This document shows, in pieces, positions 20,201 through 29,900 of a stretch of 64,000 nt of DNA (within the stretch, counting starts at the first letter, position 1; every line of letters begins with the position of its first letter). The DNA is taken from NCBI GenBank assembly GCA_015075305.1, contig JABTUS010000003.1, forward strand, positions 372,001-436,000. Reading direction: 5' to 3'. Source of the DNA: Opitutaceae bacterium. Its GTDB lineage: Bacteria; Verrucomicrobiota; Verrucomicrobiia; Opitutales; Opitutaceae. Made by a program: the position numbers and the translations under genes. The notes below the pieces were generated by a model, which was not told the DNA's origin, did not search any database, and saw only the letters and a list, made by a program, of their open reading frames with translations.

Positions 20201-21615
20201 TATCAGTGCTTGCGCTGTCCCAGACGTCCACCGCGACGAGCAACTCCGTGTATTCGGGCACGTATTTTGCCGGCAAGGAAAGCGGCAGGATCACGCTGAT
20301 CAAGACCGGCGCGCAATCGGCGGTCGCCATCGCGCATTCGACGCTGGGCGCGCCAAAGATCTACTACTACGGCGCGCTCTCAGTGGATGCCGGGAATGGG
20401 TTTTCGTCGGGCGCTTCGGTCAGCGGCAACTTCTCCGACACCGGTGCATCGGGCTCCTTCGATGGTGGCCGGGCGATGTTCATAGCTCCGGCCGCCCTGG
20501 GTGGCGCCGCGGGTTCGGTTCCCACCGGGCTCTATTCCGGAAGCATCACCGGCCGCCAGGGAAGCGCGTTTGCCGGCATCGTGGGTTCCAATGGAACGAT
20601 CGCTGTCTACCTGAAGGATGGCGGATCCGAGGACGCGGGAACGGGCTTTGTCAGCTCGAATGGCGCCTTCTCCTTCTCGCTTTCCTCCGGCGGGCGGATC
20701 GCGGGCACGATCAATCCGACCTCGCGTTTCCTCACGGCCACCGTGACCGGTGGACCGACTCCGGGTTCCGTGACTGCGGCGGCCTCCACGGGGGCCAACT
20801 TCAGCGACGGCGTGCTGCGCAATCTTTCGGCGCGCGGTGCGGTCGGAGCGGGCGACAAGAGCCTCATTGCCGGATTCCATGTGGTCGGTACTTCACCCAA
20901 GCAGGTGCTGATCCGCGCGATCGGTCCGTCCCTGTCCCAGTATGGTGTCAGCGGCGCGCTTTCCAATCCCGCGCTTCAGCTCTACAGCGGATCGAGTCTG
21001 GTCGAGACGAACGACAACTGGGGCGGTTCGGCGAGTGTCGCCGCAGCCGCGGGCCAGGTGGGAGCGTTCGCCCTCGGTGGCGAAAGCCAGGATGCCACGC
21101 TGCTGATGACGCTGAATCCGGGCCTTTACACGGCGGTTGTCACGGGTGTTGGCGGCGATACCGGAGTGGCGATGGTTGAGGTCTACGATGTGGATGCGAG
21201 CGATCCGTTCACAGCGCAGAAGGTGGTCAATCTTTCCAGCCGTGGTGAAGTCGGCACCGGCGATCGCCTCCTGATTGCGGGATTTGTGATCAACGGCAAC
21301 TCGCCCAAGAAGGTGCTGGTCCGCGCGGTCGGTCCGACGCTGGCGTCATTCGGTGTGACGGGAACGCTCGCGGATCCCGTGCTCCGAATCGTACAGGGCT
21401 CCACGGTTGTCCGTGAGAACGACAACTGGGAGACTGGCAATGCGGCGTCGCTGGTTGCCGAGGCGTCCGCCCGTTCCGGTGCGTTCGCGCTTCCGGAAGG
21501 CAGCAAGGATGCGGCCATCCTGCTGACGCTGCCTCCGGGCAGCTACACCGCCCAGGTCTCCGGAGCCGGGGACACGACCGGTGTGGCTATCGTGGAAGTC
21601 TACGAGGTGCCGTAG
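17236..21615 (+). CDS. Giant exported Ig-repeat protein with duplicated C-terminal module
   Basis: A 1459-residue exported protein (signal KRALLGLLAAWVVSLTHAQ); an AAGGTGAG ribosome site precedes ATG 17236. Residues 30-115 hold two copies of a Gly-rich strand motif (GGTAYGVAPVVQITGGGG and GSGYSSEPTVTFLGGGG). Then come about eight bacterial Ig-like domains, each with a core such as DSDGSVMSVQFFADDVLIG followed by PYNVTWTP. The C-terminus has two homologous modules beginning NLSARGAVGAGDKSLIAGF (residue 1196) and NLSSRGEVGTGDRLLIAGF (1332), each ending in GVAxVEVYxV. It is probably a surface adhesin. It lies 54 bases after pilQ, so it may be pilus-associated or secretin-exported; this is inference. 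Confidence 0.8.
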   Translation: MKFPKRALLGLLAAWVVSLTHAQQQPVVAVRIINVEVSTGPGEIQSIEVTSGGTAYGVAPVVQITGGGGTGATAEAVITGGGVVRVNVTNPGSGYSSEPTVTFLGGGGAGAAAKAKITHPSENFPNPNEAFGPSGEFVTISALAKGTFPAAGYTYTFYINGTPVGTSINNKNNPSVPGMISWTPPAPGAYFFTVTASDGTSPLVTSLPVRFFATGAVITSPQNPTLVPAGSSVVIKGDATTPQGFVRQIEFFVDGVSQGVDTTAPYSIIYTPPSVPGAHFITAVATDNNEVTVETPDAVMITTIPAIGSLPVVEIASPTHGSALRIPDYSVSSNASIPINVIASDSDGVITKIETYIDGVLVNTDQQFPYSFNWQPQTIGTYRIVSLAFDDKNNVVASNPSVVIVSAPPTVTITQPSDGATLPAGAPVTVAANASDSDGSVMSVQFFADDVLIGDDTTPPYNVTWTPLVTSEGKIVEVTALATDNFGITRLSSVVSIRVTGSGSGTGSNIGSPPTVLVTSPVDNSKVQVNQTYVLTARAGDVDGNVQAVQFFANGRSLGADTSFPYSIEWTPTSLGNYAIQAKALDDKGNVATSEVTVTVVANSSGQPTVSLISPRNDSLATVGSPVVVAAQAADSDGSIVSVDLIVDGEVVGSSNAFPYAVAWVPSRPGTFKVSAAATDDGGNRVTAGSATVTVQPAVGNLPLAALYFNNPSQDSKAAASAMPSLSPVKVSYNSKLILGAIAVDEGGTIANVRFYLNGRLVDAVSTEPFYTTTTLDTLQDAILTAVVTDNSGNVTYANPIAIDTIPAVNTAALQVALTSPGNGGTYGTGSQIVFSASHNAGGTPEPQVDFYVNGQIFQTVSKAPYSYAVGLTQPGSYVVHAVLRSGDRTTVSGKSTITVVQGAAPTVAITSPVSGGTVNVGSGLTLTASATDADGTISSVQFFANGIPVGTDASSPYTMTFTPTSEGVYRFTALATDSSNQTTMSSTVSVLALSQTSTATSNSVYSGTYFAGKESGRITLIKTGAQSAVAIAHSTLGAPKIYYYGALSVDAGNGFSSGASVSGNFSDTGASGSFDGGRAMFIAPAALGGAAGSVPTGLYSGSITGRQGSAFAGIVGSNGTIAVYLKDGGSEDAGTGFVSSNGAFSFSLSSGGRIAGTINPTSRFLTATVTGGPTPGSVTAAASTGANFSDGVLRNLSARGAVGAGDKSLIAGFHVVGTSPKQVLIRAIGPSLSQYGVSGALSNPALQLYSGSSLVETNDNWGGSASVAAAAGQVGAFALGGESQDATLLMTLNPGLYTAVVTGVGGDTGVAMVEVYDVDASDPFTAQKVVNLSSRGEVGTGDRLLIAGFVINGNSPKKVLVRAVGPTLASFGVTGTLADPVLRIVQGSTVVRENDNWETGNAASLVAEASARSGAFALPEGSKDAAILLTLPPGSYTAQVSGAGDTTGVAIVEVYEVP

Positions 21616-21667
21616 GAACCGCTGAAACATGACGCGCCAGCCCGCGTCACAACTTTCAAGTTGAGTA

Positions 21668-21699
21668 CAAGGCCGCGCAGCCCCCGCTGCGCGGCCTTG
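21668..21699 (+). terminator. Hairpin terminator after the Ig-repeat gene
   Basis: A 13-bp perfect stem (CAAGGCCGCGCAG / CTGCGCGGCCTTG) with a short C-rich loop, 52 bases after the stop codon. The T-rich tail is weak (TTGTTGTG), so it may need help from Rho or act in both directions. Confidence 0.65.
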
Positions 21700-22603
21700 T
21701 TGTGATCTGAATGTTGTTGTGACCTTGTTGGAGAGAATCGAGAAGTCTGAAAACCAGCAGGTTGGCAGATCATGCTCACTCAGGAATGGTTGTGCCTGAC
21801 TTTGGAAGGCATGAACGAGGCAGACAGAAATGAAGCGCTCATTTACCGGGGACGTTCGAAGCAGTTGACGATGAGGGAAGGTGCAGGGGATGATGGAGGG
21901 GCACGCTCTGTCGTGACCTGGGGACGTACGTGGCGAAACAGCGCCGGAATTTTTCACGCGGACCGGCGATTGTGCCGTTCCTTGACGTCACCATGTTGCA
22001 GATGACGCAAGAGGGTGGTTCATGGGCTGCGGGGCGCGCTTATTTCAGCGTGGCCTGAAGCGCCGCTTGCAGGCGGCCAGCGCGGCGACTGTGGCTGGCT
22101 CGCGGCTTTTCCAGTCGAGGTTGTTGCGCGCAAAAATGTCGCCGAACTGGTGGGACTTCAGGAACTGGTCGATGACCGGAGCGAAGTCGAATAGGGCGCC
22201 TTTGACCGGCGATCCCGCATGCGATTGAACGACTCCAGTAAACGCTTGGGAAGTTCACAAGAAATTCAATCGGAGGTTTCGCAGGCTTCGCCAGAACGCG
22301 AAGTCCTGGCTCATACGGGCCGACGTGTCGGAATCGGAGGTGCGTGATATCATCGGCCATGAGTTCGAATTGGCAGGCGGCCTCAGCCACCTTGCCTGCG
22401 CGGTCTGCCAGCGGCAGCAACCGCTTATGGGGACGGCCGGCGCGTTTATCGCAGCGGATGCCGTGGCGTTTGCAGGACCGCCGGAAATTGAGGGCTGCAT
22501 GGCGTCATGCACGTGACGCCTTTATGCACGTAAATCGTTCCGTAGCGACCGGGCGTATTGCAGGCTCGCCTGCCATGCGAGTCCGGGCGCAGGATGGCCG
22601 TGC
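21700..22603. other. Gene-poor stretch with a decayed gene
   Basis: About 900 bases without an intact gene. Open frames exist on both strands but are short and carry no recognisable domain, apart from the carboxymuconolactone-decarboxylase remnant listed separately. It appears to be degenerate DNA between the pil region and the oxidoreductase gene. Confidence 0.5.
22040..22254 (-). pseudogene. Remnant of a carboxymuconolactone decarboxylase-family gene
   Basis: Reading the minus strand from 22254 gives a fragment containing DFAPVIDQFLKSHQFGDIF then ARNNLDWKSREPATVAALAA. This closely resembles the core of carboxymuconolactone decarboxylase (AhpD-like) proteins, where FLKxHLFGDIF and SREIATxAALAA recur. 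The frame then runs into CKRRFRPR and a stop at 22045, while a different frame continues LQAALQATLK, matching the family's next segment (LQAHL), so a frameshift near 22070 is likely. There is no start codon and a stop lies just upstream at 22255-22257. It is a broken partial gene. Confidence 0.6.
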
Positions 22604-23647
22604 ATGATCTCGAAACTTGCGTGGGGCATTCTTTCCACCGGGCGAATTGCCGGTACTTTTGCCCGCGGGGTGAATCGATCGCGGCTGGGGCGGTTGGCTG
22701 CTGTGGCGAGCCGGGGCTCCGAGAAGGCGGAGGCGTTTGCAGTGAAGCATGGGATTCCGGCTTCACACGGTTCCTATGAAGCGCTTCTCGAGGATTCCTC
22801 GGTGGATGCCGTCTATATTGCGACGCCGCATCCCTTTCATGTGGAGTGGGTCATCCGGGCGGCGAAGGCGGGCAAACATGTCCTTTGCGAGAAACCGCTG
22901 GGCATGAACCGGGTCGAGGCGGTGACCGCGGTCGAGGCGTGTCGCCAGGCGGGTGTGATGCTGATGGAGGCCTACATGTACCGGTGTCACCCGCAGACCA
23001 GGCGCATTGTTGAGCTCGTGAAGAGCGGTGCGATCGGCCGCGTGTGTTCGATCCGCGCGGCGTTCAGTTTTCACACCGAGTTCCAGCCGGTGTCGCGAAC
23101 CTGGTCCAGGGCGCTCGGTGGCGGCGGCATTCTGGATGTCGGCGGCTATCCGGCTTCCTTTGCGCGATTGATCGCCGGTGCCGCGAGCGGGCTGCCCTTT
23201 GCCGAGCCGGTCAGTTTTTCCGCTGCGGCGGTCATGCACCCGCGGGGCGGCGTCGACGCCCATGCGGCGGCCTTGATGACTTTCCCGGGCGACATTCTCG
23301 CCCAGGTTTCATGTGGCGTCGGATTGCAGCAGGACAATGCGGCGTGGATTTACGGGAGCGACGGCTGGCTCGAAGTGCCGGTCCCGTGGATTCCCAATCG
23401 TGAAGGCGGCAACTCGCTCATCCTACTGCAAAAGCGGGGTGAACCGAAGCCGGAGGAGATTGTTGTGAACACGGTGGAATACCTTTACGGCATGGAGGCG
23501 GATGCTTTTGCGACCGCGGTGGCGGCAGGTCTTCAAGATGTGCCTGAGGTGACAACGGATGATACACTGGGCACGATGGCCGTCCTGGATCAGTGGCGCG
23601 CGGCCGTTGGTTTGCGTTACGACTGCGAAGCGGGCGCACACCCGTAG
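22604..23647 (+). CDS. Gfo/Idh/MocA family NAD(P)-dependent oxidoreductase
   Basis: A 347-residue dehydrogenase of the glucose-fructose/inositol dehydrogenase family. The Rossmann start is WGILSTGRIAGTFARGV (the second Gly of GxGxxG is replaced, as in the diol/xylose dehydrogenase branch). DAVYIATPHPFHVEWVIRA and the signature GKHVLCEKPLGMN place the catalytic Lys near residue 97; YMYRCHPQ lies in the C-terminal domain. The closest branch by eye is the trans-1,2-dihydrobenzenediol/D-xylose dehydrogenase group. The substrate is unknown. It stands alone, about 75 bases before the next gene. Confidence 0.85.
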   Translation: MISKLAWGILSTGRIAGTFARGVNRSRLGRLAAVASRGSEKAEAFAVKHGIPASHGSYEALLEDSSVDAVYIATPHPFHVEWVIRAAKAGKHVLCEKPLGMNRVEAVTAVEACRQAGVMLMEAYMYRCHPQTRRIVELVKSGAIGRVCSIRAAFSFHTEFQPVSRTWSRALGGGGILDVGGYPASFARLIAGAASGLPFAEPVSFSAAAVMHPRGGVDAHAAALMTFPGDILAQVSCGVGLQQDNAAWIYGSDGWLEVPVPWIPNREGGNSLILLQKRGEPKPEEIVVNTVEYLYGMEADAFATAVAAGLQDVPEVTTDDTLGTMAVLDQWRAAVGLRYDCEAGAHP

Positions 23648-23722
23648 AATCGGGAGTGGCATGAGCCCGATGCCAAGGCTTTACCTTTTTGGCGTGCTCG
23701 GCTTTGCTGGGTGTCGACGCAT

Positions 23723-24931
23723 ATGCTCAAACGAATCGCCCCGATCTGCCTCGTGCTTGGATTGATGGCTGTCCTGGCCATGCCGTTGCTGGCGGCGACC
23801 AAACAGGCGCCACCCGCCAGGGACAACTCTCCGTCCGCAGCCATCAGCGCCGCGCTCGCAACTGTGACGGGCATTGCCATTTCTCCCCTGCTTGGAACGG
23901 GCGCCTACGGCGCCTATCGGTGGGTGACGACTGACGAATCCCAGCGCGATTCGCTTCCCTGGTTTGCGAAGGCCGGATTCTGGATACCGGCGCTTTTGAT
24001 CGCGGGCGCGTGTGCATTCAAGGACACCCTGGGCACCGTTCTGCCGCCCGGTTTCAAGAAGCCGCTTGATGTGCTGGAAACGATTGAGAACAAGTGTTCC
24101 GGCCTGGTCGCGGCGGGCGCCGTGGTGCCATTCACGATCGATGCCGTTTCGAAGATGCTCCTGTCGGGCGCTCCGCAGGGCGCCTTCGTGATGCCCACGG
24201 GGTTTGCGATGATCGGTCTGGGCACGATCGATTTTTCATGGGCGCTGAACCTGCTGACCGTTCCGTTCGGGATCGCGGTTTTCTGCGTGGTGTGGATGGC
24301 ATCCCATGCGATCAACGCGCTGATTCTGCTGAGTCCCTGGGGCGCGATCGACATGGCCCTCAAGGCGGCGCGGACCTCGCTCCTGGGGCTCATAACCCTG
24401 AGCACGACGCTCGATCCCTGGGTGAGCGCCACGCTCTCGATAGCGGTGATCATCGTGTCCTGGCTGATCGCGGGCTGGGCGTTCCGACTGACGGTTTTTG
24501 GCTCGGTGTTCTGCTGGGATTTTCTCACCCTGCGGAAGCATCGCTACAAGCTGAAGCCGGATGGAAACAAGGTTTTCTCGAGCAACCGGCTCTGCGCCCG
24601 CGGCGTCCCGACCCGCACGTATGGGCGCTGGATCAATGAACCGCAGAATGGCCGCTGGCGCTTTGTCTACCGTCCCTGGCTCGTCCTGGCGGAGCGTTCG
24701 GTGGAGGTTCCCGCCACCCAGCCGCATGTCGGCAAGGGGCTTTTCATATCGAGCGTTCAGGATGGCGATGGAACACTGCTTGTCCTTCCCCCGCGGTACA
24801 GGGGGCATGAGGACGAAGTCGCCCGGTCATATGGTGTTGAAGGAGGCGTGAAGGACGCCGGCCTGCTGAAGGCCTGGAGCGTCGTGCGCGAACTTTTCGG
24901 CGGCGCCTCCTCGCGGGCGCAGGTGGTGTGA
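23723..24931 (+). CDS. Integral membrane protein of unknown function
   Basis: About 402 residues. It starts with a signal or first membrane helix (CLVLGLMAVLAMPLLAA) and has about six more hydrophobic segments between residues 35 and 270 (for example FGIAVFCVVWMASHAINAL and LSIAVIIVSWLIAGWAF), followed by a soluble C-terminal region of about 130 residues (KHRYKLKPDGNKVFSSNRL onward). I do not recognise the family. An in-frame GTG at 23711 is an alternative start; ATG 23723 gives the cleaner signal sequence. Confidence 0.65.
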   Translation: MLKRIAPICLVLGLMAVLAMPLLAATKQAPPARDNSPSAAISAALATVTGIAISPLLGTGAYGAYRWVTTDESQRDSLPWFAKAGFWIPALLIAGACAFKDTLGTVLPPGFKKPLDVLETIENKCSGLVAAGAVVPFTIDAVSKMLLSGAPQGAFVMPTGFAMIGLGTIDFSWALNLLTVPFGIAVFCVVWMASHAINALILLSPWGAIDMALKAARTSLLGLITLSTTLDPWVSATLSIAVIIVSWLIAGWAFRLTVFGSVFCWDFLTLRKHRYKLKPDGNKVFSSNRLCARGVPTRTYGRWINEPQNGRWRFVYRPWLVLAERSVEVPATQPHVGKGLFISSVQDGDGTLLVLPPRYRGHEDEVARSYGVEGGVKDAGLLKAWSVVRELFGGASSRAQVV

Positions 24932-25050
24932 CTGGCCGGCGGACCGTGGCATTTCCCGCTTCCAGGGTCATTCGGAGCGTGATCTTTGGGGGAGCGCCCG
25001 CATTATCGCCTCCACATGAGACGCAGGTGTAGGGACGGACTGGATACCGA

Positions 25051-26916
25051 GTGAGCGACGAACAACCGACACCGCCCTTCCTGAATCGCGCCAAACGGAT
25101 GCTCGCCGAGCCGCTGAATCTCGGCTCCACGCATGTCATGCCGGTCCTCGGGCGGCTGTATGCCGTCAGCCACAAGAGGCTGCTTCAACTGCTGAAGTGG
25201 CGGGTCTGGATCCAGGAGAAGCTTCAGCCGAGCGAATGGCAGATCACATTGATTTGGGCTGCGGTGGCCGGGTTCCTGGGGGCGCTCGCGGCGATTCTTT
25301 TCACCCTGCTGACGGAGGGCGTGCACAAGCTGTTCACGGGCTCCAATGCGGGAGTCGTCGAATCGATGCGACAACTGCCCTGGTGGTGGGTGCTGGCGAT
25401 TCCAGCGCTTGGCGGCCTGCTCGGCGGGATTGTGCTGAGACTCGGGCGTCGCATTGCGCCGGGGAAAAGTTCGACCGACTACATGGAGGCGATCGTGATC
25501 GGCTCGGGGCGGCTGCCGATGCGGGCCAGCCTGGTGAAGAGTGCGGCCGCGCTCTTTTCGATCGGCTCGGGTGGCTCGATCGGGCGGGAGGGTCCTCTTG
25601 TGCATCTCGCCGCGCTGATGGCGTCGACAATCGGGCGCTGGCGACGTTTCAGTCCGCCGCAGCAGCGGCTGCTGGTCGCCTGCGGTGCCGCCGCGGGAAT
25701 TGCGTCGGCCTATCACGCGCCGATTGCGGGGTCGTTTTTCGTCGCGGAGATCATCCTCGGCACGATTGCGATGGAATGCCTGGGCCCCCTGGTTGTGTCC
25801 GCGGTCGCGGCGACACTGACCATGCGCGGCCTGATGCACGCGGAGCGGCTCTATCACGTGCCGGAGTTCGAGATGAATTCGGTCTGGGAGATGGGCCTCT
25901 ATGTCGTGCTTGGATTGATGGCGGGCACCCTGGCGCCGTGGTTCCTGCGTTCGCTGAAGGCTGCGGAGAAGGTGTTTCTTGGCATGCGGATTCCGCTTGC
26001 GGCGCGCCTTGCGGCCGGCGGCCTGCTGGTTGGCGGGCTTGCCGTCTATGTGCCCGAGGTGTGTGGCAACGGTTACAGCGTCATTGTCAGCATCCTCAAT
26101 GCGGAGTTTCCGTGGATCTGGCTGCTGCTCATCTTCGCGTGCAAGTGGGCTGCCACCGCGTCTTCATTCGGGTCAGGCGCCCCCGGCGGTGTGTTCACGC
26201 CATCGCTGTTCATGGGTGCCTGCCTTGGATTCCTGGTGGCATCCGCGCTGCTGGCCTACTTTCCACGCTTTCCGGTGGATCCTCGGGCGTTCGCGATGGT
26301 CGGCATGGGCGCGTTTTTGTCGGCGGTGACGCACGCACCGCTGATGGCGATCATCATGATCTTCGAGATGACGCTGAGTTATGACATCATTCTGCCCTTG
26401 ATGCTGTGCAGCGTGATCGCCTACTTCACCGCGCGCAGCATCGAGGGCATCTCGCTCTACAATGTCTCCCTCAAGCGCAAGGCGGCCGAGCAGTTGATCG
26501 ACGGGAAGCTCGATTCGGAGTTGGTTGGCGACCTCATGAAGCCGGATCCGCCCTCGATCGCCGAGTCCGCGGACTTTGCCGAGATCGCGCGCACGTTTCT
26601 TTCGCTGCGGAGAAACAACCTCTATGTCGTCAATGCCGAGAAGCGCTATGTCGGATCTGTCTCGCTCCACGACATCAAGACCTTCCTTCAGGATCCGGCG
26701 CTGGCGGAGATCGTGATCGCCCGCGACATTCTGCGGGAGGATCTTCCGGTGCTCACGCCGGACATGTCATTTTCGGTTGCGCTGGGAAAGTTTCTCGGGG
26801 TTGAGGCGGAGCGCCTGCCGGTCGTGAGCGAGGATCGCAGGCTGATGGGCAACCTCGCCAAGGGGGATCTCCTCCTCGCGCTCGTTGAAAAGCAGCAGAA
26901 GAAGACCATGACCTGA
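25051..26916 (+). CDS. CLC-family chloride channel/transporter with C-terminal CBS domains
   Basis: A 621-residue membrane protein for Cl- transport. It has the CLC signature GSGGSIGREGP (172-182), where Glu180 is the gating glutamate, and GSGAPGGVFTPSLFMGA near residue 375. The usual first motif GSGIP is replaced by GKSSTDY near 138, and the position of the internal proton glutamate (E203 in E. coli ClcA) appears to be Ile by my alignment of IAGSFFVAEII, so channel or uncoupled transport is possible. Residues 490-620 form a CBS pair (VGDLMKPDPPSI; ILREDLPVLTPD). The start is GTG at 25051. Divergence of the first motif is worth checking. Confidence 0.88.
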   Translation: MSDEQPTPPFLNRAKRMLAEPLNLGSTHVMPVLGRLYAVSHKRLLQLLKWRVWIQEKLQPSEWQITLIWAAVAGFLGALAAILFTLLTEGVHKLFTGSNAGVVESMRQLPWWWVLAIPALGGLLGGIVLRLGRRIAPGKSSTDYMEAIVIGSGRLPMRASLVKSAAALFSIGSGGSIGREGPLVHLAALMASTIGRWRRFSPPQQRLLVACGAAAGIASAYHAPIAGSFFVAEIILGTIAMECLGPLVVSAVAATLTMRGLMHAERLYHVPEFEMNSVWEMGLYVVLGLMAGTLAPWFLRSLKAAEKVFLGMRIPLAARLAAGGLLVGGLAVYVPEVCGNGYSVIVSILNAEFPWIWLLLIFACKWAATASSFGSGAPGGVFTPSLFMGACLGFLVASALLAYFPRFPVDPRAFAMVGMGAFLSAVTHAPLMAIIMIFEMTLSYDIILPLMLCSVIAYFTARSIEGISLYNVSLKRKAAEQLIDGKLDSELVGDLMKPDPPSIAESADFAEIARTFLSLRRNNLYVVNAEKRYVGSVSLHDIKTFLQDPALAEIVIARDILREDLPVLTPDMSFSVALGKFLGVEAERLPVVSEDRRLMGNLAKGDLLLALVEKQQKKTMT

Positions 26917-26969
26917 GCCGTGGAAAACGAAGCGTTTGTGCCCACGGATTGCGCGGATGCGATCCGGAT

Positions 26970-29900
26970 TCAAGCCGGCTGGCGCGGGCGTCCCGTGCGG
27001 CGCGACTCCATCATGAAGTAGAGCGTGGGAACAGCGAATCGGCTGATGAGGAGGGATGCGATTTCGCCGGCGATCAGGGAAAGTGCGAGACCCTGGAAGA
27101 TGGGATCAGCCAGGATCACGCTTGCGCCAACGACGACGGCGAGGGCGGTGAGCAGCATGGGGCGGAAGCGGATCGCGCCGGCCTCGACCACCGCCTCGGC
27201 GAGGGGCAGGCCGTGGGATCGCCGGAGTTCGATGAAGTCGACGAGGATTATGGAATTTCGCACGATGATGCCCGCTCCGGCCATGAATCCGATCATCGAG
27301 GTGGCGGTGAAAAACGCACCGGTCACGGCATGGGCCGGGAGAATGCCAATGAGCGAGAGCGGGATGACGATCATGATGACGAAGGGTGTCATGTAGCTCT
27401 TGAACCAGCCGACCATGAGCATGTAGATGAGGATGCACACGGCGGCGAAGGCCAGCCCCAGATCGCGGAAAACCTCCAGTGTCACGTGCCATTCACCGTC
27501 CCATTTGATGACGGGCTCCAGCTCGGAATCGGGCTGATGCAGGTGATAGAGCTCGATGGAGGACTTTGTACCGCCAAAGTTCCGGCCATCGAGCCTGCCG
27601 ATGGCGCGGTTCATTTCAAAAAGCGCATAGGCGGGACTGGCGATCGCTCCGGCGACATCACCCGTCACGTACACGACGGGACGAAGGTTCTTTCGGTAGA
27701 GATAACGCTCTCCGACGGTGTGCTCGATGGAAACCAGTTCGCTGAGCGGGATGCTTGTGCGCTGTTCCAGGGGCAGGGTCGCCTGGTTGTCGGGAACAAC
27801 CTGGAGCGAGAGCAGATCCTCCGCACGGCCGCGCCGGAAGCGCGGGAGCTCGACACGCAGTTCAATGTCCTCGCGCTCGAGCGGGCGGTGCAGCAGATCC
27901 ACCGCCGCGCCGCTCGTGGCGGTGCGCAGGGTGCGCGTGATGGATTCGGGCGTGACATTGAGCTGGGCGGCCTTGAGTCGGTCGATCCGGAAGAAGGCGG
28001 TGGGCTGCTGCTCCTCGACGTACCAGTCGACATCGACGACGCCGTCGGTCTTCTGGAAGATCCCCTTGATTTCCCTCGCGAGGGCCAGTCGGGATTCCTC
28101 GCCGGGACCGTACACCTCGGCGACCAGGGTCTGAAGCACCGGGGGGCCGGGGGGCACTTCGGCGATTGCGACGGCGGCGCCGTGTTTCGCGGCGATCCCG
28201 GCAAGACGGGGGCGGACGCGCATGGCGATGTCGTGGCTCTGGTCGGATCGTTCGCCCTTGGGAAGGAGATTGACCTGGATGTCGGCGACATTTGGGCCGC
28301 GTCGCTGGAAGTAGTGTCGCACGAGACCGTTGAAGTTGAACGGTGACGCTGTGCCTGCGTAGACCTGGTAGTCGCTGACCTCGGGTTCGACGCGAACGGC
28401 GGCCGCCATCTCCCTCGCCACACGGGTGGTTTCCTCGAGGGTGGAGCCTTCGGGCATGTCGAGGATGACCTGGAACTCGGACTTGTTGTCGAACGGGAGC
28501 ATCTTGACCTTCACGATGCCAAGGGGCACGAGGGCGGCTGCTGCCAGAAGGAGTGTGGCGATGAGCGCGAGAAACGCCCAGCGCCAGCGCGCCTGCGCAA
28601 TGATCGGATCCATCACCTTGTGGTAGATGCGCGTGAAGAAGTCATCCGGCGCATGGTCGTCGTCGGAGGCTGCCGCGGCGGAGGCTCCGGCCTTCGAGAA
28701 CCGCCGGCGCAGCACCCGGACCGCCGCCCAGGGAGTGACGGTGAAGGCCACGATGAGCGAGAACACCATGGCGGCGCTGGCGCCGATTGGAATGGGCCGC
28801 ATGTACGGGCCCATCAGTCCGCCGACAAAGGCCATTGGCAGGACGGCGGCAATGACGGCCCACGTTGCGAGGACCGTGGGATTGCCGACCTCGCGAACCG
28901 CCTCGATGGCGATTTCCGTGAGCGGCCGGCCTGCGGAGGATGGCAGTCGCTGATGCCGGACGATGTTCTCAACAACAACAATCGCGTCGTCCACGAGGAT
29001 GCCGATCGAGAATATGAGCGCGAAAAGCGTAATCCGATTCAGCGTGTATCCATAGAGGAAGAACACCAGCAGCGTCAGGCCCAGAGTGACCGGGATGGCC
29101 AGCAGGACGATGAGCGATTCGCGCCACCCGAGGAAGGCGCGAATGAGGATGGCGACGCCAAACACGGCGATGCCCATGTGGAAGAGGAGTTCGTTGGATT
29201 TTTCCGCCGCGGTGGCGCCGTAGTTGCGCGTGACGGTGACGGTGACATCCGGCGGCAGAAGCGATCCCTGGAGGCGGTGCACGGCTCCCTCGATCTCCCG
29301 CACGATGCGAATGGCGTTTGCTCCCGGGCGCTTGGCGATGGCCAGCGTGACGGCGGCCTCCTCCGGAGCGGTGGGGCTGCCGAAGAGAACATAGTCGGCC
29401 GGTTCGGCGGGGGATTCGATGACGTTTGCGACGTCACGCAGAAAAATGGGTTTGCCGCCAGCCGTGCCGAGGACGACAGCGGCGGCGTCCGAGGCGTCGC
29501 GCAGGTAGCCGCCGACGTCCACGAGGATCTCGCGGTTGGCGGTGGACAGCGAGCCCGCCTGGGTCCTGGCGTTCGCCGCGCGCAGGGAGTGTGAGACGTC
29601 ATCCAGCGTGAGCCCCCGCGACGCCAGCCTCGCGGGATCGACCTGGACACGCAACTGACTGCGAAGTCCGCCGATGATTGTGGTTTCGGCAATCTCCGGC
29701 AGGGCCTTGATGGCGTCGTCAAGCTGCGCGGCCAGACGCCTCAAGGCATGATGATCCTGGGTTGCGCTGTGAAGGGTGAGTGCGGCGACAGGCACGTCAT
29801 CTATCGTGCGCGGTTTGACCAGGGGCGGTGAGGCTCCCGGCGGGATTTGGTCGGCGTGCGCGTCGAGCTGCTTGTGGAGCCGGACCAAGGCGGTCTCGAG

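Noticed and set aside
22040-22420. 126-codon minus-strand frame with FRHVGPYEPG, resembling a GyrI-like domain
   Set aside because: The match is only about seven residues; the real similarity in this stretch is the carboxymuconolactone decarboxylase remnant in a different frame.
26949-28346. 465-codon plus-strand frame opposite the RND pump gene
   Set aside because: Mirror frame of the pump; rich in Asp/Gly/Glu/His, no motif.
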